Below, piece after piece: positions 1 through 12,690 of a stretch of 64,000 bases of DNA. The position numbers and the translations under genes are program-made. The DNA comes from Istiophorus platypterus (lineage: Eukaryota; Chordata; Actinopteri; Istiophoriformes; Istiophoridae). A model generated the notes under the pieces. That model had not been told where the DNA came from and did no database searches. It saw nothing but the letters and a program-made list of their open reading frames with translations. Positions within the stretch are counted from its first letter, which is position 1. The number at the start of each line of letters is the position of its first letter. The stretch covers positions 15,326,214 through 15,390,213 of the forward strand of contig CM029111.1 in the NCBI GenBank assembly GCA_016859345.1. The letters are read 5' to 3'.

Positions 1-740
1 CGCTTCATTACAGCCTAAAGATGGGCTGTCATCACCGCTGATGGCTGTGCATTAGTGTTTCCTCCCCCTCCTTCCCCACCTCCCGCCCCACCCCCACCCA
101 CCAGTGTGACAGGACACCCGGCGCAGCACAGCGGGGGGTTACAGCACCATGTGGCCTGTGCATGTTTTGTCGCGTGTCTTGTTTCGTAAATAGAACTACT
201 TCTGTGCTCTTACAAGAAACGACCCCCCCCCCAGAGGTTTTATCAGCAGAAACAAAATTCACCTGCCTGTGAGAGATCAAAGCAAATCGAGCAATAGAGT
301 CCATAGGGAGGAAGAGGAAGAGGAAGAGGAAGGGGGAAAGCGAGAGATGCTTCCAGCTGAAGCTCATGGTGACTGGTGGTATCGTAGGGTGGCGGTGATG
401 TCTGGTCTGCTTGCTTGTTTGTTTGTTTGTTTGTTTTGTTTTGTTTCTGAAAAGCTTCGGGGCTCTGGTTGACTTCCGCTGGCCGCGTACCGACAGCATG
501 CCGGGGCTGCGCGTGGAGATAATCGGCCTCCATTCAGACGAGGATCGGCCAGGTTCGTTTGCTGGAATCCTCGGCAGCCTGCCCCTGCCACGTACACGAC
601 AGAGCGTGCCACGTCTGGCGCGAGGCTGTGGCGGCGGCGGGGGGGGCGCGCACGGCAGCGGCGGCGGCGCAGACGAAGCATGGCCGCCGATTAGATTACA
701 GCTTTTATCGAGTGACTCTCTTTCGAGTTTCGCCGCGTGA

Positions 741-935
741 GTCACAGTAGCATCACTCTCTTCCCCTGAAAAGCTTTGGTAATTAGCAGTGACTTTCAGA
801 GGAGCTCATGGTGCCTGTGACAAGTCATTGGGTGTGAGTGAAGGCTTCCGAGGTGCTCTGCAGGAAAATTAACCATTGCCATTATCAGTGAAGGAGCCCT
901 GCACTCTCCTAATGAATGCACGGAGCGTTTCTCCT
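741..935. promoter_or_regulatory. Candidate conserved non-coding element
   Basis: This block is free of simple repeats, unlike its surroundings, has balanced base composition, and contains homeodomain-type cores (TAATTA at about 780, ATTAACC and CATTATC near 870, CTAATGAAT near 910). Such blocks around axon-guidance genes are often conserved enhancers. No alignment was possible, so this is inference from composition and motif content only. Confidence 0.25.
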
Positions 936-1185
936 TTTTCCTTTCTTTTTGGTGAAAGCATTCAAGGGGGAAACGTTACACAAGGAAACGACATCCGGGT
1001 GGAAAAGTGTCTTCGCCACTTACCGTGAGCGTGACTCGCTCGCATTGGAAATCGCAGAGCTTTTTTCGTCGCGTTTCGAATGAGGAGGGATACTGACTGA
1101 GACAACATGGCTACTTCTTGCCCCTGTTCGTTTGCGGTGGCTGCTTCTTTCCCTCTCCCCCTCATGCTCCCGGTACTCACACTGG

Positions 1186-1199
1186 CCTCTAGGGGGCAT
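1186..1199 (+). promoter_or_regulatory. CTCF-like motif (forward)
   Basis: The 14 bases cctctagggggcat match 12 of 14 positions of the CTCF core CCASYAGRGGGCRS. Its orientation is forward. It would be convergent with the reverse motif at 26057-26070. A match of this length can occur by chance. Confidence 0.3.
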
Positions 1200-1560
1200 T
1201 GTGGGAGCCTGATTGTTTTCAGAGGTGTCTAATTTTGTACTCGCATGAAACAAGCCTTTTCATCGCGTTCAAGGATGCGCGCCGCACTGATATATGTCCG
1301 AGGATTTAATGATTTTTTTGGTTTTGATGGGACCATTTTTAAATAGACACACTGTGTGTATCTTAAACCATTAATGAATATGTAAATGAGGCATCTTATC
1401 GGTGCCTCTTTTGGTCTCCCTCTCTCTTTGTAACACAGCCATCAAAGCTTTTTGAGACTGACTTGGTCTTGGTGCACCCTCCCTCCTCCTCCCCCCTCTG
1501 GTCATGTTATCTTTGGCAAGGATGGATGTTGGATGCTTGTGCAGTGTGAGGTGTAGTATA

Positions 1561-1562
<2 letters not shown>

Positions 1563-1635
<73 letters not shown>
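1563..1635. repeat. (GT)n microsatellite, about 36 copies
   Basis: Uninterrupted GT dinucleotides over 73 bp. It explains the poly-Cys/Val and poly-His/Thr frames read across it. Such long perfect tracts are typically length-polymorphic and can adopt Z-DNA under supercoiling. Confidence 0.97.
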
Positions 1636-1638
<3 letters not shown>

Positions 1639-2412
1639 GGTCTGGGGTCCATCTTTGGCAGAACAAGGAAGGTTCCTCCGTCATTACCCACACCGCTGCA
1701 CTAACATCTTCAATTAACAGCAGCCAGATACTAATGACATATTTTCTGGGATGTTGCTCTGCCTCCGTGGCCGAATCCCCTTCACAATCTGCTGGGCTCA
1801 AAAAAAAAACAAACTTGCCAACAGGAAAAAGAAAAAATGCAAAGGGTGTTCGCAGACATGCAGCGAAAAAGCCTACGTGCCTTAAATACCCCTTCCCCCG
1901 GATCCCGCTGCTGCTCCCTCGGCCCGCGGGGGGGGGGGGACGAAAAATGTGACTCAGGAATTGGTGCATAATCGCGACTCCAGGTGTAAAGGAATTTGCG
2001 GCATGTTTTCTTCCCCACGGCTGCATATGGGATGCATAATCAGTTAACACTTGACCTTGACTTGTATCATTAATTCAGCGAGTAAACTGCCAGCCTCTCT
2101 CACCAGCTGTGCTCAGGACTGTAACCTTGGCTCGCCGAAGGTCAAGCACTCTTCTCCGGAGTGTTTCTTTTACCTCTCTTTGATGGCGGGGGCTGTGACA
2201 GCCGACCGTCTGTCGGACTTCTTCGGGATCCCTTTTTATCGGCGAGCCATCCTTATCATACCATTACATTTTAGATTTCAGGGAACTGGATTAAATTAGT
2301 TAGTATTAGTTGTCACGGCGGAGTAGAACTTACTTGATGAGTCCACCTGATACCTGAGAAAATGGCGAATGGGAATCTCTTGGCCTCTCACTTGTCCTTT
2401 TTCTGTAAAATC

Positions 2413-3520
2413 CAGTGCTGGGGTGAGTTACTTGCAAAAATGTCTCCAATTTTTAATACACATTAATAATTGAAAAAGTAAATTACTTTACTAATTACAC
2501 AACAACAAAAGCAATAGTTACATAACTTTAATAACTTAATTCAACACTTTCAAACTTGCTGTTCTTAGCCTCCACATCCACAATTCAAATATATGTATTT
2601 TTCATTAACACTTGTAGACATAATGAGACGTTTTAGTTTATAAAGGACCCAACAGCCTGTTTTCACCCCTGCCTGCAACTCAGTGGCTATCAGTGGATAG
2701 CATTAGCAATCCAGCTAAGGACATACATTATATAAGAATGTTAAAACTCCTAGGCTAACAGCAGTGGCATTTTTCCACTTGTGGTGGAGGCTAATTGCCC
2801 CCCCCCCACCCTGACCCCTGCACCCAGCTAACTTTTCCGACCTGTTCCTCCAACAAATGAAGACCAGCTTCAGGCCTCATCAAACTTTGGTTAAGACAGT
2901 AATCAGGCAACACCCCCCCCCCCAACTGTCAGAAATGGAGCTTCACTGTATTTAGTATCTGTAAAGTAATTACAGGACTTTAAATTATTATCCCTTAGGG
3001 ACTGTGAGGAAATTATTCATGAGGGAGGAGGGTCAGAAAAGGGGGAGGCGTATGTGTTTTTTCTTCTTTTTTTTTTTGGTAAAAGCCGGGAAGGGTATTT
3101 TTTTAATTTAGTCTCACCCCAGATTTATTCGTTATTTAATTTTGCCTGTAGATTAATTGAAAAAAGGATAACACGCAAAAAAAAAAAAAAGTTTGATTAT
3201 TATTCCTTTATTTCATTATTAACAATAAAAGTAATATTTACTGTTGGGTTAAACCATCCTAAATTCCTTATTCTTTGCCTCTTTTAGTTATTAGTGAATC
3301 AAGTTGTACCAACATTGTTATGCAATATTTATATATTCAGGGGAAGGTATTGTAGTTTTTATCTAGTCAAGGCGAGGAACCAAATAAAATATTGATAATA
3401 CTGCGGAGGGTCTTGCTTTGCCAAAAAGTGAAGCCCCCTCCCCACGCCAGTCATTTTCATACAGCCCCTTACGCAGCCCATTTCAGGCAAAAAAGTAATC
3501 ATGTCACTGCCCAACACTAG
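2413..3520. mobile_element. Possible non-autonomous repeat with inverted ends
   Basis: The left edge starts cagtgctgggg followed by a gttacttgcaaaaa-type segment. The right edge ends with aaaaaagtaatc and cactgcccaacactag, an imperfect inverted copy. The interior is AT-rich with repeated taattac/ttactttac words, unlike the flanks. Ends of the type 'agtgttgggcaagttactt' belong to a common dispersed fish repeat. I see no transposase frame and no clear target-site duplication, so the family and exact borders are uncertain. It may be two unrelated fragments. Confidence 0.35.
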
Positions 3521-5959
3521 TCAAACCTTACTCATTTAAAAACGCTGGCTTCGTCGGGTAAGAAGGGGAGTCGGAGGCGCCGGTATCTAGGTCAGTAAAG
3601 ATGGACTCCGTCGAGTAACAATGGCATAGTAGCAGGTGAGCAGCTGAGTTACCAAGCCAGAAAATTCAATTAGAGCCCAGTGCCTCCCTGCATTCAGTTT
3701 ATTATGGTGTGGCTAACAAAGTCCCGCTGCTCGGCGAGATAAAGCCTAAGACTGCTGGCTTTTGTTGGCCCCTTCAGAGGCGGCGCTGATCAGCCCGAGA
3801 TGCCCTCAGTCCCCCTTTGGTCGCCTGAACAGTAAAGCACTCCAGTCTTTTGTGGAGTTTTTACTTAAAGTCATTTCTGCCCGTATCTCCTCACCAACAA
3901 CCCCAACCTGTCTTCAAATTACATTAAAGGTTCCTCTAGTACATTAAGCACCAGGAAAAAAATAAAAAAATATCAAATTGCCATTTCAAGAGGAGGATCA
4001 GGGTTAAATGAGCCTTTCAAGAGATTTGGACCGGGACTGATTTTTAAAAGCTCATCAAGCAAAAACACTTAACCTTGCCGTGCCCTTTAGACCTCAGTGC
4101 CTTAGAATAGCATCTCCTCGGTTTCTGTTTACAAGGATACGGTGTCATCTGCTCTCCTTTGTTTGCGGTGCAGCGGAATTCAATCAAATAAAGCGCCGCT
4201 GATTGAGGCGGGGTCGCCGCGGAGATGTCACCGTCCCCGCCGTGACGTGGCCAATCTCGGGTGAAATGAGCCGGAAAAGCTGCTGTCACGAGGTGGGAAT
4301 GCAGGCCCGGAGCGAGCGGGGAAATGGATCGCAGCCGGAGCCAGATCTGACTTCTGATAAACGGGCGAGCCCTTTTTTTGTGTGAGCGGACACGCTGATA
4401 TGCAGTTAGCGGGGGGGGCAGCCGTCCTTAGAGTCGATGTGGGACGCGTGAACCGCGAAGGGCGGAGGTCAACGGAGGTCAGACGCACACTTGCACCACA
4501 TCGGCAATCAAACAGGCATTTCAGAATGACAGACAGGAGACGGCACCTGCAAATGTGTGAAATGGATGAATGTGGAAGACACAGACAAGTCCACATCTGT
4601 TTTTTGCAGTAGAGTAATCTTACTATGGGTGGTCAAGCATGAGCTTCCATCTGTATGATGTGATCTGAAAGACATAAGAGGCGACTGAGGTAGTGTTGTG
4701 TGTCTAAGCCTCAGAGAGATGGGCCCCGATTCATTGCAGCAAGAACAAATGGATAAAGTCAGTCTTTTTTTTTTTTTTTTTTGGTTTCGTGCATTTATTT
4801 GGACGGACGACTCCTCTGAATTTCTCGGTCCCTGAAATTCAGATGCAAACGTCCTCGTGTTTTTCCGATTTCAAAGGGAAATCCGCCTCGGATGGCTACA
4901 TTTCCGAGGCGGTTCCACCATGCGTTGCAAGTCTGTGATGTACTTTGCTACCAACACGGGGACTGTCAGCAATGCGGCGGAGGTCTCGTATACCAACACC
5001 AGTCGGCGTCTTGAATAATAGTTTCTCCCCTTGTGGATTTTACTGCAGGGGAAAAACGGAAACAGGTAGACTGTCTCAGGACGAGGGAAATCGAGAGAAC
5101 AGCTCTTCTATCGCAATTGTGCGACCCTTAGTCTTATCTGTCTTATTACAGTGATGCATGTAGGTGTCCCATTGACACTATGGATTTTAAAGAAAAAACT
5201 TGATATCAAACTGGATATGGTCTTTTCAGGCAGCAGATAGTGTTGTTTTTTTATTTTGCACCTCAAGTCCAGAACCTATCTGAAATAGATTTTTATACAT
5301 TGAATATTTTTGCCCATTTATTCTATACAGGGATTGTGTCTGACTCTTGCCGGAGGTGTATCATATATTCTGTTCAAATCCTTCCTTTTTTATTGGTTCA
5401 ACAGGCCAAGAAACAATGGAGCATGGGTGGGCAGCGAGCCCACCGTTATTAATGGGGGGGGTGTTTGTTTTCTTTGTTTGGCTTTTTTAAACCTGGTGGC
5501 CAGTTAAGAGTAATTGCTTTTAATGGTGGAAAAGGTGAGGGGCGGTTTAAAGGATTGATTAAGGGATTTGGTTTCACGCCGAACAAACCAGAGAGGGAGC
5601 CGAGGTCACAGCCGGGGGGCCAAGGCAAAACAAATATACCTGTCAGCTCGCTCTCTCAGCCGCGGACCTGTGCACATTTACACTCGCAGGACGCAGGGAA
5701 ACAAAAACACACCTCGAGTCATCTCGCACCTCGCCGCGTTTTTCAGCCGGGAACACTTTCCGTTCGCCCACGGTCGCGTGTACCTCCACAGGGCAGCGAA
5801 CGGCATAACAACCCCAACGCGAGCCAAAAAAGTTTTGTAATATATATCTGCGTTCGGTTCTATTTGATTGGCCCGTGTGGAGCTCAAGCTTCGTTAAAAC
5901 TTGATCCCCGGGCCCATGTGTAGAAGACCGTTGAATTTATGCATACTCGAGCCGTTCGC

Positions 5960-6150
5960 TCGGTGTCTCAGCCTTCTTTCAACAGCAGGAGTTATATTTC
6001 AGTACTTTAGACATTAAATTTCAATTAAGCCGTGACTCAACATAACTGCTGATGCTGTGTTCAGCATGTGTCAAGTCTATAGGGGGCCCTGAATGTCAGG
6101 AAATGTGGGATGTAATGGATGAGTGTTTACCCTCCTGGTTTAATTTCAGG
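5960..6150. promoter_or_regulatory. Candidate conserved non-coding element
   Basis: Mixed-complexity, repeat-free DNA with clustered homeodomain-like words (attaaatttcaattaag at about 6013-6029), a GTGACTCA AP-1-like word near 6032, and further TAAT-type sites. It is bounded on the right by a C/T-rich, poly-C segment. Support is composition and motif content only. Confidence 0.25.
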
Positions 6151-8339
6151 ACATGACACCCCCGCCTCTCCTCCCCTCTCCCCCCCCTCGGCCATCCCCT
6201 TTTTTTTTCCCCCCTCCGTTGAGTGGCCCGGCCCATCACAGGGTCAACGCCACCGCCGAAGATAGTGGGTTATAACCGAATTAGCAAATTCAATCTCCTT
6301 AAAACGAGGTCATGCTCACTTCGAAAAAAAAAAAGACTCACTCCGCACTTTTAGCGTAATTGCTCACACAATTATGTTAATTTAAAGGGTTCTGTGCTTA
6401 ATGCAGCGCCTGTTTGTTCTCAACCAGAATCATATGCAAATCTGAAGGAACAGGTTCCTTCTTTTTGAGAGAAACGATTCGGATAAAATCGCGTGTCCCC
6501 CTTTTTTTGTTATTGTTTTTTTTTTTTTTACAGTTTCCTGTTAGTATCTGTCCCCTGGAGATGTTCTGCAATAAGATATTCAGGAACACTTAGAGCAGAC
6601 TTTTGTCCGCCATGCCATTTGAGGAAAAAAAAAATCTCTCCAACACACACACAGGGCCCACACACAGCGTTTCCCTTCACTTAGAAATGCACTCGCCTCT
6701 GGCCTCTGCTCTTCCCAGCTGGTCACATCTGTGCGAACAAGCAGAGCAGGCGCAGCCCGCACGGCCTGTGTACAGCGCTCGCGAGCGGTTGTTGCTTGGC
6801 AACCCCAAAACTGCCGGGGATTGGGGATGTCTGGCTGCTTGGAGGATGGGTAGGGTTAAATGAAGAGGTGGTGGGCTCGAGCTGAAAGGGCTGCATTTTG
6901 TCTGAGGCTAACCAGCCTCTCCCCCGTCGCGCCGCTGCCTCCACGTCATCCGTGCCGCCGTCTTGTGAACACGGAGGTGCAAGCGTTTCCGGGTCGGCAC
7001 CGGTCGCCTGTTTGCGGACGTTCTAGCTCCAACAGGTGGAGAACTGCATGCAAAGAAGCGTCGCCTTTAAATCGCAGCCATGCTGGTGTGAAGATCAGAC
7101 GCCGAAAATGCAGAGGTTTCTCTGTGTGCGAGCCAAATCAAACGGGAGCGCGGGCCGCGTGTTGGCGAGTGTGCTCCGTGACACGGTGTCATCGCGACAC
7201 GGTCCCACTGTACAGTCAAGGGCACGGCGCCAGAATTGCTGCAAATGATTCAATTATGATCCAATTCCATCTACTCCACCGGGGGGGCGGGGGGTGGCAG
7301 CAAGGAGGTGCACTGGGACATTAGAAATGGATAATTTACTTCACTGTCAAGAGATGTGCAACTGCTACTTCACCCATGCTCCCATTAACTCACCGCAGAC
7401 GTCCCAAACAAACATGTGCAGCTGCAAGTCTCAAGTCTGTGGCCTCTCTTGCAAACAAAAGGAAATGTGCAACCCCCCCCCTTTTTTTTTCTCTTTTCCT
7501 TCTGTGATGTCTCATTGGGTCGTGGCTCCATTACTTCTATACTCTAAGAGGCGAGCTAGCTTCATGCTACATTAGGAATATGGCCTCATGGATTTCACAT
7601 TAGATGCCTTTTTTTTTTTTAAGCAAATCACAAAGTTGATCAGTATTGAAGCTTAGGAGACTCGCACTTATACGGTTAAAGAAAATGCACGTGAACAAAA
7701 AACAGCCTCGAGCTAAACGCGAGCGTGCCACGTTCGGGGGGGGGGCTGCACGTTATCTTAATGTCCGCCCGCTCCCCCCGTCTGCTGCCGCGATGCTGCA
7801 GTCTGGGGGAACGGCAGCCATGTGTGAACGTGATCTCGTGTTGTCAATCAATTGCCCTGAAGCTTTCACTCAGGAATCAGTCAGACCTTGGGCGGCTTAC
7901 GGGCAAATTGGCCCTTCTGCAGAGGGCACGGGATGGAACGGTGGCGGTGGCGGCGGCGGCGACGGTTGCAAACTGGGCGGAGGAGATTCTATGACTTCCT
8001 CATTCCTTCTTTCTTTCCTTTTTTCAATGGTTGAATGGTGGAAGGATCCAGTCAAGCAGCCATTCTGCACTTCACTGGTTAAGTGCAAACCTGGGTGGTC
8101 AGTGGATGATGGTTCCACATCTTCGGACACGGATGCCATGATTTGAAATGGCCCTGGTTGTTTACTCGCTGAGACCCAATATCATCAGTTTGTTTTTTTG
8201 GGGGGGGGTTTGTTTTTTTTTTTTTTAGGATATTGAATCGGCGGAGCTTCCAAAATGCACTTTTCCATCTGCTGCATACAAAGCAGCAGCTGAACAGGTG
8301 CCTCGGATGGACCGTGGTTCAGGGGGAAAATTGCGCTTC

Positions 8340-8660
8340 GATGGTCGGGTTCGCTGCTTGGATTTACACTGCAATTAAAAGGCCAATTAAATGCCCAATT
8401 CTCTCTGTTTCCTGGTAATGGCACTAAATAATACGTGTCACGGGGCCGTGGAGGCCGTGCGTGGCTGCGCTCGCCGTTCCAGCTGAACTCGGCCATTGTC
8501 TCGCGCGCGGCTGCAGACTCAACCCCTGTTTTGATGTGCTTCATAAACATTTAACTGCCCTTTTACAGAGCTCTAACAAGTCACACAGAGGCACACTGGG
8601 TGTCCAATTACTGACATCGTAATTTAGCACCGAGAATGCAGTTGGTAATTAGCCCAAAGC
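8340..8660. promoter_or_regulatory. Candidate conserved non-coding element
   Basis: It contains three closely spaced AATTAAA/CAATTAA/CAATTC words at about 8371-8402 and further TAATTA/AATTTAG/GTAATTAGC words at 8605-8655, in repeat-free sequence. This density of homeodomain-type cores is higher than in neighbouring DNA. The enhancer role is inferred, not shown. Confidence 0.28.
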
Positions 8661-8953
8661 ATCAAAAGAAAGAAAAAAGAAAAAGGGGACGACGTGAAAA
8701 GAAATGATTATTTTGCTGTTCATTTTCTGACCGGCCTACAGGTTTGGGGGTGTAATGCCCACCCTCCCGGGCACTACGGGGGCTACTTCTGTACACACCT
8801 TTCCAGCAAGTATGAATTATATGCCTTTTTTTTTTTTTTTCCTGCAGAGGAACTCATTCAAACTTCATTAGCCTTCTGGGCTCAGAGGTGCATGATGGCA
8901 GTAGCAGAATCCAGGTGTGATTTAACATAGCCGAGTTCGGTCATCATTCACAT

Positions 8954-8984
8954 GGGGGGTGGGGGTGGGGGTGGGGGTGGGGGT
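8954..8984 (+). repeat. (GGGGGT)n tract, G-quadruplex-prone
   Basis: Five consecutive runs of five or six G separated by single T bases. With one-base loops this is a near-ideal intramolecular G-quadruplex sequence on the + strand. Its effect in the cell is unknown. Confidence 0.9.
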
Positions 8985-10607
8985 GTGTGGAGGAGTAATG
9001 GTGCAACGGCTCTCATGGCAGCTAAACGTGGGAGATTCATCATTAGGGCATACGTGGCTTGAGTACACGTCATATCAAGGTAGGAAATCAGCACCACTGC
9101 ACAGACTGAGGACGCTGTTATGGAGGAAAACATAGCACCATTTCTCTCTTGGCTTTAAATCCGGGTCACATTTCTCGTTATTTTAAGTCTGAAAAAGCCC
9201 CGTGGTGGTCGACTTTTTTTATTTTATTTATTTTTTTAAATATATATATTTCTTTTAATATTTTATGCACACAGGAGACAAATTCCAATGTCACCTCCCT
9301 GGCTTCATCCCAAGGCAAATTTGTTGTTTTTCTCCAGCAATGAATAAAGAAGAAAAAAAAAAGATCAAGAGGAGACAAACAAAATGGGGAATGAAAAATA
9401 CACCGCTGGAATAAAGCAGAGCCAGAGTCATGCAACCCAGACATTTCTACACTATCATGTAGCATTAACAACTGTAACATTTGGTTTCCATTTTTAGCTA
9501 AAGTCACATTGAAGGAAGCCTTGTTCTGCAATTCTCCCGCATCCGCGGGAGAGCGGCTGCGACAGCTAAATTTTTCTTTTTTCTTTTTTTTTTTTCTGTT
9601 TGACATTTTCTGTGACCGCAAAAATCTTGCAACAACATGTTTGCCTCATAGAAAAAGATTAAAAGAAAAAAGAAAAAAAGAAACTGTGCTCCATGCCCCT
9701 GAGGTTGTCTCTGGAAATCATGCTGGAGACTCCCCGCCATCAGCGCTGGCTGGGGTGCGGCGCAGGGCTCGTGCCAGGGCAGGCTACACAAAAATAGTAG
9801 CATTACTAAAGATCTTAGGAAAGGAAAGGAAAGAGTTTCGGGGGGGGGGGGGTGGCTGGTCACGGCTCCCCGGCGAGGGAAAAATCTTGATGTGACACCT
9901 GCACGTGTGCACATACACAGGCACAGAAAGGGAGAACTGAAGGCCCCGCCACAGAGGCAGGGGGAAAAAGGAAAGCGAGACAGGCGGGGCAGACAGTGCA
10001 AGATAGTGTAAGATTACTTTTCTGTGCCCTGACGTGCGGAAGCAACGATAGCGGCGTGCGCTCGATGGCCTGTGAGAGAGCACACAAATCATGTTCATGG
10101 ACAGACAGGGTCGACAACTGTGGCGTCTCTGTTCTCGCCTTCTTCTCTGTGCTTTTTGTTGCACCCGCAGGAGGATAATGGAGGAGCCAGGTACAGATTG
10201 TGCGGTCGTAACTTTGAGAAACTGGACATTGCACGGTCATGGCTGTCTCATGTGCCAAGTGCGTAGAGTAAAATGCCGACGCTCAAAAGGGAAATAACTG
10301 ATCAGAGATCAATATCTCCCCATGCAATGGTGGATGGCAGCGGTGCAGCACGTATGCGGTCGATGTCAGCGTGCACTTGCGGCCCTGTGCTGAAACAGAT
10401 GAGGTGTAAGAAAACGAGATAAGGAATTATGTAATTATGGAGGAAAATAGAGCAGCACAAGTGTGCATTAATATTGAACATCTTGGAGTAATTGCATTAG
10501 CAGCTATACAGGGTAGGAAATGAGACTCAGCAGAAAGGTAAATACCACCAATTATTCAAGCCGGTTCTGCATGCGCAACGGTGCATGTAGATATCAGCCA
10601 CGACATA

Positions 10608-10650
10608 GTCAGCCACGACATCGAAGCCGGTATCTGACGTTGTGGCTGAC
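10608..10650. repeat. Inverted repeat, 15-bp arms with 13-nt loop
   Basis: Arms gtcagccacgacatc and gacgttgtggctgac pair with 13 Watson-Crick pairs, one G-T wobble and one mismatch. The left arm is also part of a 14-bp direct repeat that starts at about 10594 (cagccacgacat twice). It could be a remnant of a small repeat or a structured RNA if transcribed. No family is recognised. Confidence 0.5.
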
Positions 10651-11925
10651 TGGTGTGTAACTGCACATTTATTGTGTAGGGATGTTTTTCTTTTCTTTTC
10701 TTTTGTCGATTCTTTTATTAAAGGATGGGGTGATTTGCACAGCTGCCACACCACACACACCAAACTTCACTAAAGCAAAATCATAAGCGCCATCTTCTTT
10801 TCCAAGACTAAAAAAAAAAAAAAAAAGGCCAGAAATCCTCAGCTCTCAATATTCAAATTATTTATTTTCATATGTGCAGCGCCGCCTTGCAAGTGAGTTC
10901 CAGTAATTTCCTTCTTTTTTTTGTTTTTGTTTGAGCATCACTTCAAGTGGTCTGAAACGGACGTCTCCGGTGTTCGCGCAGTCGATTCATTCTTGAGCCG
11001 TCGGGACGCGTTTATTCGTCGCGCGTCTGAAAACCCGGTGCACGCCGCGCTGCATTCAGAGCTACGGTTGCATTCAGAGCTACGGTTGCACCTGCTTTGC
11101 ATGCGTTTGGTGAGAGCTGCTGCACACACAATGCGTCTCAGAAACGTCTTTGGGAGAACAGACGAAGAATTTTAAAGGCAGTCCTCGGGCTACGTGTACA
11201 TTTTTAATATCATTTTTACAGATAATGATAGCCCAGAACTCCTACAGGATACATTTGCTGGTGCTTCAGAGCTATTTCATCGGTAAATAATTCATGGTTA
11301 AGAAATGAAACTTTGAATTAATCTAATTTGAATTTTAATCTTCGGCAAAGCGGTGAATGATTGAAGGACTCGGTGTAAGCATCCAGATGCTATAGTGTCT
11401 GGCTGCCTCCTCTGCCTTCAGGAGGACGGGGCTCACAGCGAGCTTAGCCCCAACCTTGGTATTATGATGCAAAACCTGAGGAAGTCCAGCTGCGAAAAAC
11501 ATCAATTATTCCTCATGTAAGAATAGCATAATCATTAACATAATAAAGATTTGCTTTGTCTCTGCTTCGGTATGTTATTGTATGTGGTACATCGGCACAC
11601 GTGAGCCTGTGCATGTGTTTGGGTGGTTTTTTTTGAACATGTGTCGCTTGTGCGCGTTTGCCTTCAAGTTCGAAGGTCTTCCTGGATCTCTGGATTCACC
11701 GCCGTCACATATTCCTCACGCCCTGTGCTCTTATTTCTTTTTTTCTGCTCGCGGCAAAAAAAAATGATAAAGTTAATGCCTATGTCAGTTTGAGTTGCTG
11801 GCATTTCCCTATTGACATCTTCAATCCCCCATTTACATTTCATATCTGGACGAGACACCGGCTGGAGCCCCGTGTGAAAGGCCAGGCTGGATTAAGGTAT
11901 CACAGTGATCGTATGCTACCTTATG

Positions 11926-11946
11926 GGCAGGCAGGCAGGCAGGCAG
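11926..11946. repeat. (GGCA)n microsatellite
   Basis: Five copies of a four-base unit in otherwise unique DNA. Confidence 0.85.
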
Positions 11947-12379
11947 AAGACCCTAAATCCCTGTCTGGAGGAGAGCAGGTCTCAAGCTGCTGGTAAGCTC
12001 TCATCAGTCTCACCCTCTGCCTCGCGGCGCTCCCCCTCTCATACCTAGGAGATCAGGCGTGATGGCATGTAATGGTGGATATAATTGCTTTGTCCTCTAT
12101 CTATCTTCTTCCCTCTCTCTGAGTTGGAAGTTACCAAATGAACTGAGGTGACACATGAGGAGGGGCGTGAGCGCTTCCATGTCAAAGAGCCCAGCGATTT
12201 CACGTCTCGCGACCAGGAGCAAATGTCAGATTGGTTGAGGCCCGGCGATATTTTGTTGGTATATCTGACGATGTTTGCCCCCCTCCCCGTCCCCTATACA
12301 TCTGGTAGCTTAGTAAAGTCAACTGTTTTTGTGTTGATGCGATGCAGGAAGTGGCAGATGCTGCATGCTGACTGAATAT

Positions 12380-12690
12380 GTTGTTCCCTCCCCGTTTGAC
12401 AGAGCTCATAAGCCTTTAAAATCATGTTTCATGTTCCGCAGGCTTGCCTCCTCGGGACTGTAAATAGCCGGTATCGAACACTGAGCTAAGGTAATCCAGC
12501 CCATAGCAGCCAGTTGTTGGGATTTTCCTCCTCTCCTTTCCAGATACGACGGATAAAGTGATTGTCCTTTTTTTCTCCGCAACACTCATGAGTCAGAAAA
12601 TGTATTTCCCATTGTCGTGGAACTTATCCTATCCTCCGTAACCATGAAGGATAAGGATAAATAACAGAGGCCCCTTGTTAGTATGCAAAA
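12380..12690. promoter_or_regulatory. Candidate conserved non-coding element
   Basis: A repeat-free block with balanced composition, including a TGACTCA-type word read on the opposite strand (atgagtca near 12588) and a 12-bp-arm hairpin at 12624-12660. Poly-G and poly-T stretches begin just to its right. The regulatory role is inferred from composition only. Confidence 0.22.
12624..12660. repeat. Inverted repeat (hairpin)
   Basis: Arms ttatcctatcct and aggataaggataa are inverted copies with a one-base insertion, separated by a 12-nt loop. Function unknown. Confidence 0.5.

Larger units (their letters stand above)
1..2412. other. Upstream intergenic DNA, no gene seen
   Basis: No open frame here resembles a known protein. 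The longer frames are low-complexity (glycine, proline or cysteine/valine stretches from GC-rich or TG-repeat DNA). The stretch holds a long TG microsatellite, a CTCF-like motif and a mixed-complexity block at about 741-935, listed separately. The gene to the left of plxna2 is not visible. Confidence 0.6.

Noticed and set aside
32..745. A 237-codon minus-strand frame
   Set aside because: Proline runs and lysine/threonine repeats from simple sequence. No domain recognised.
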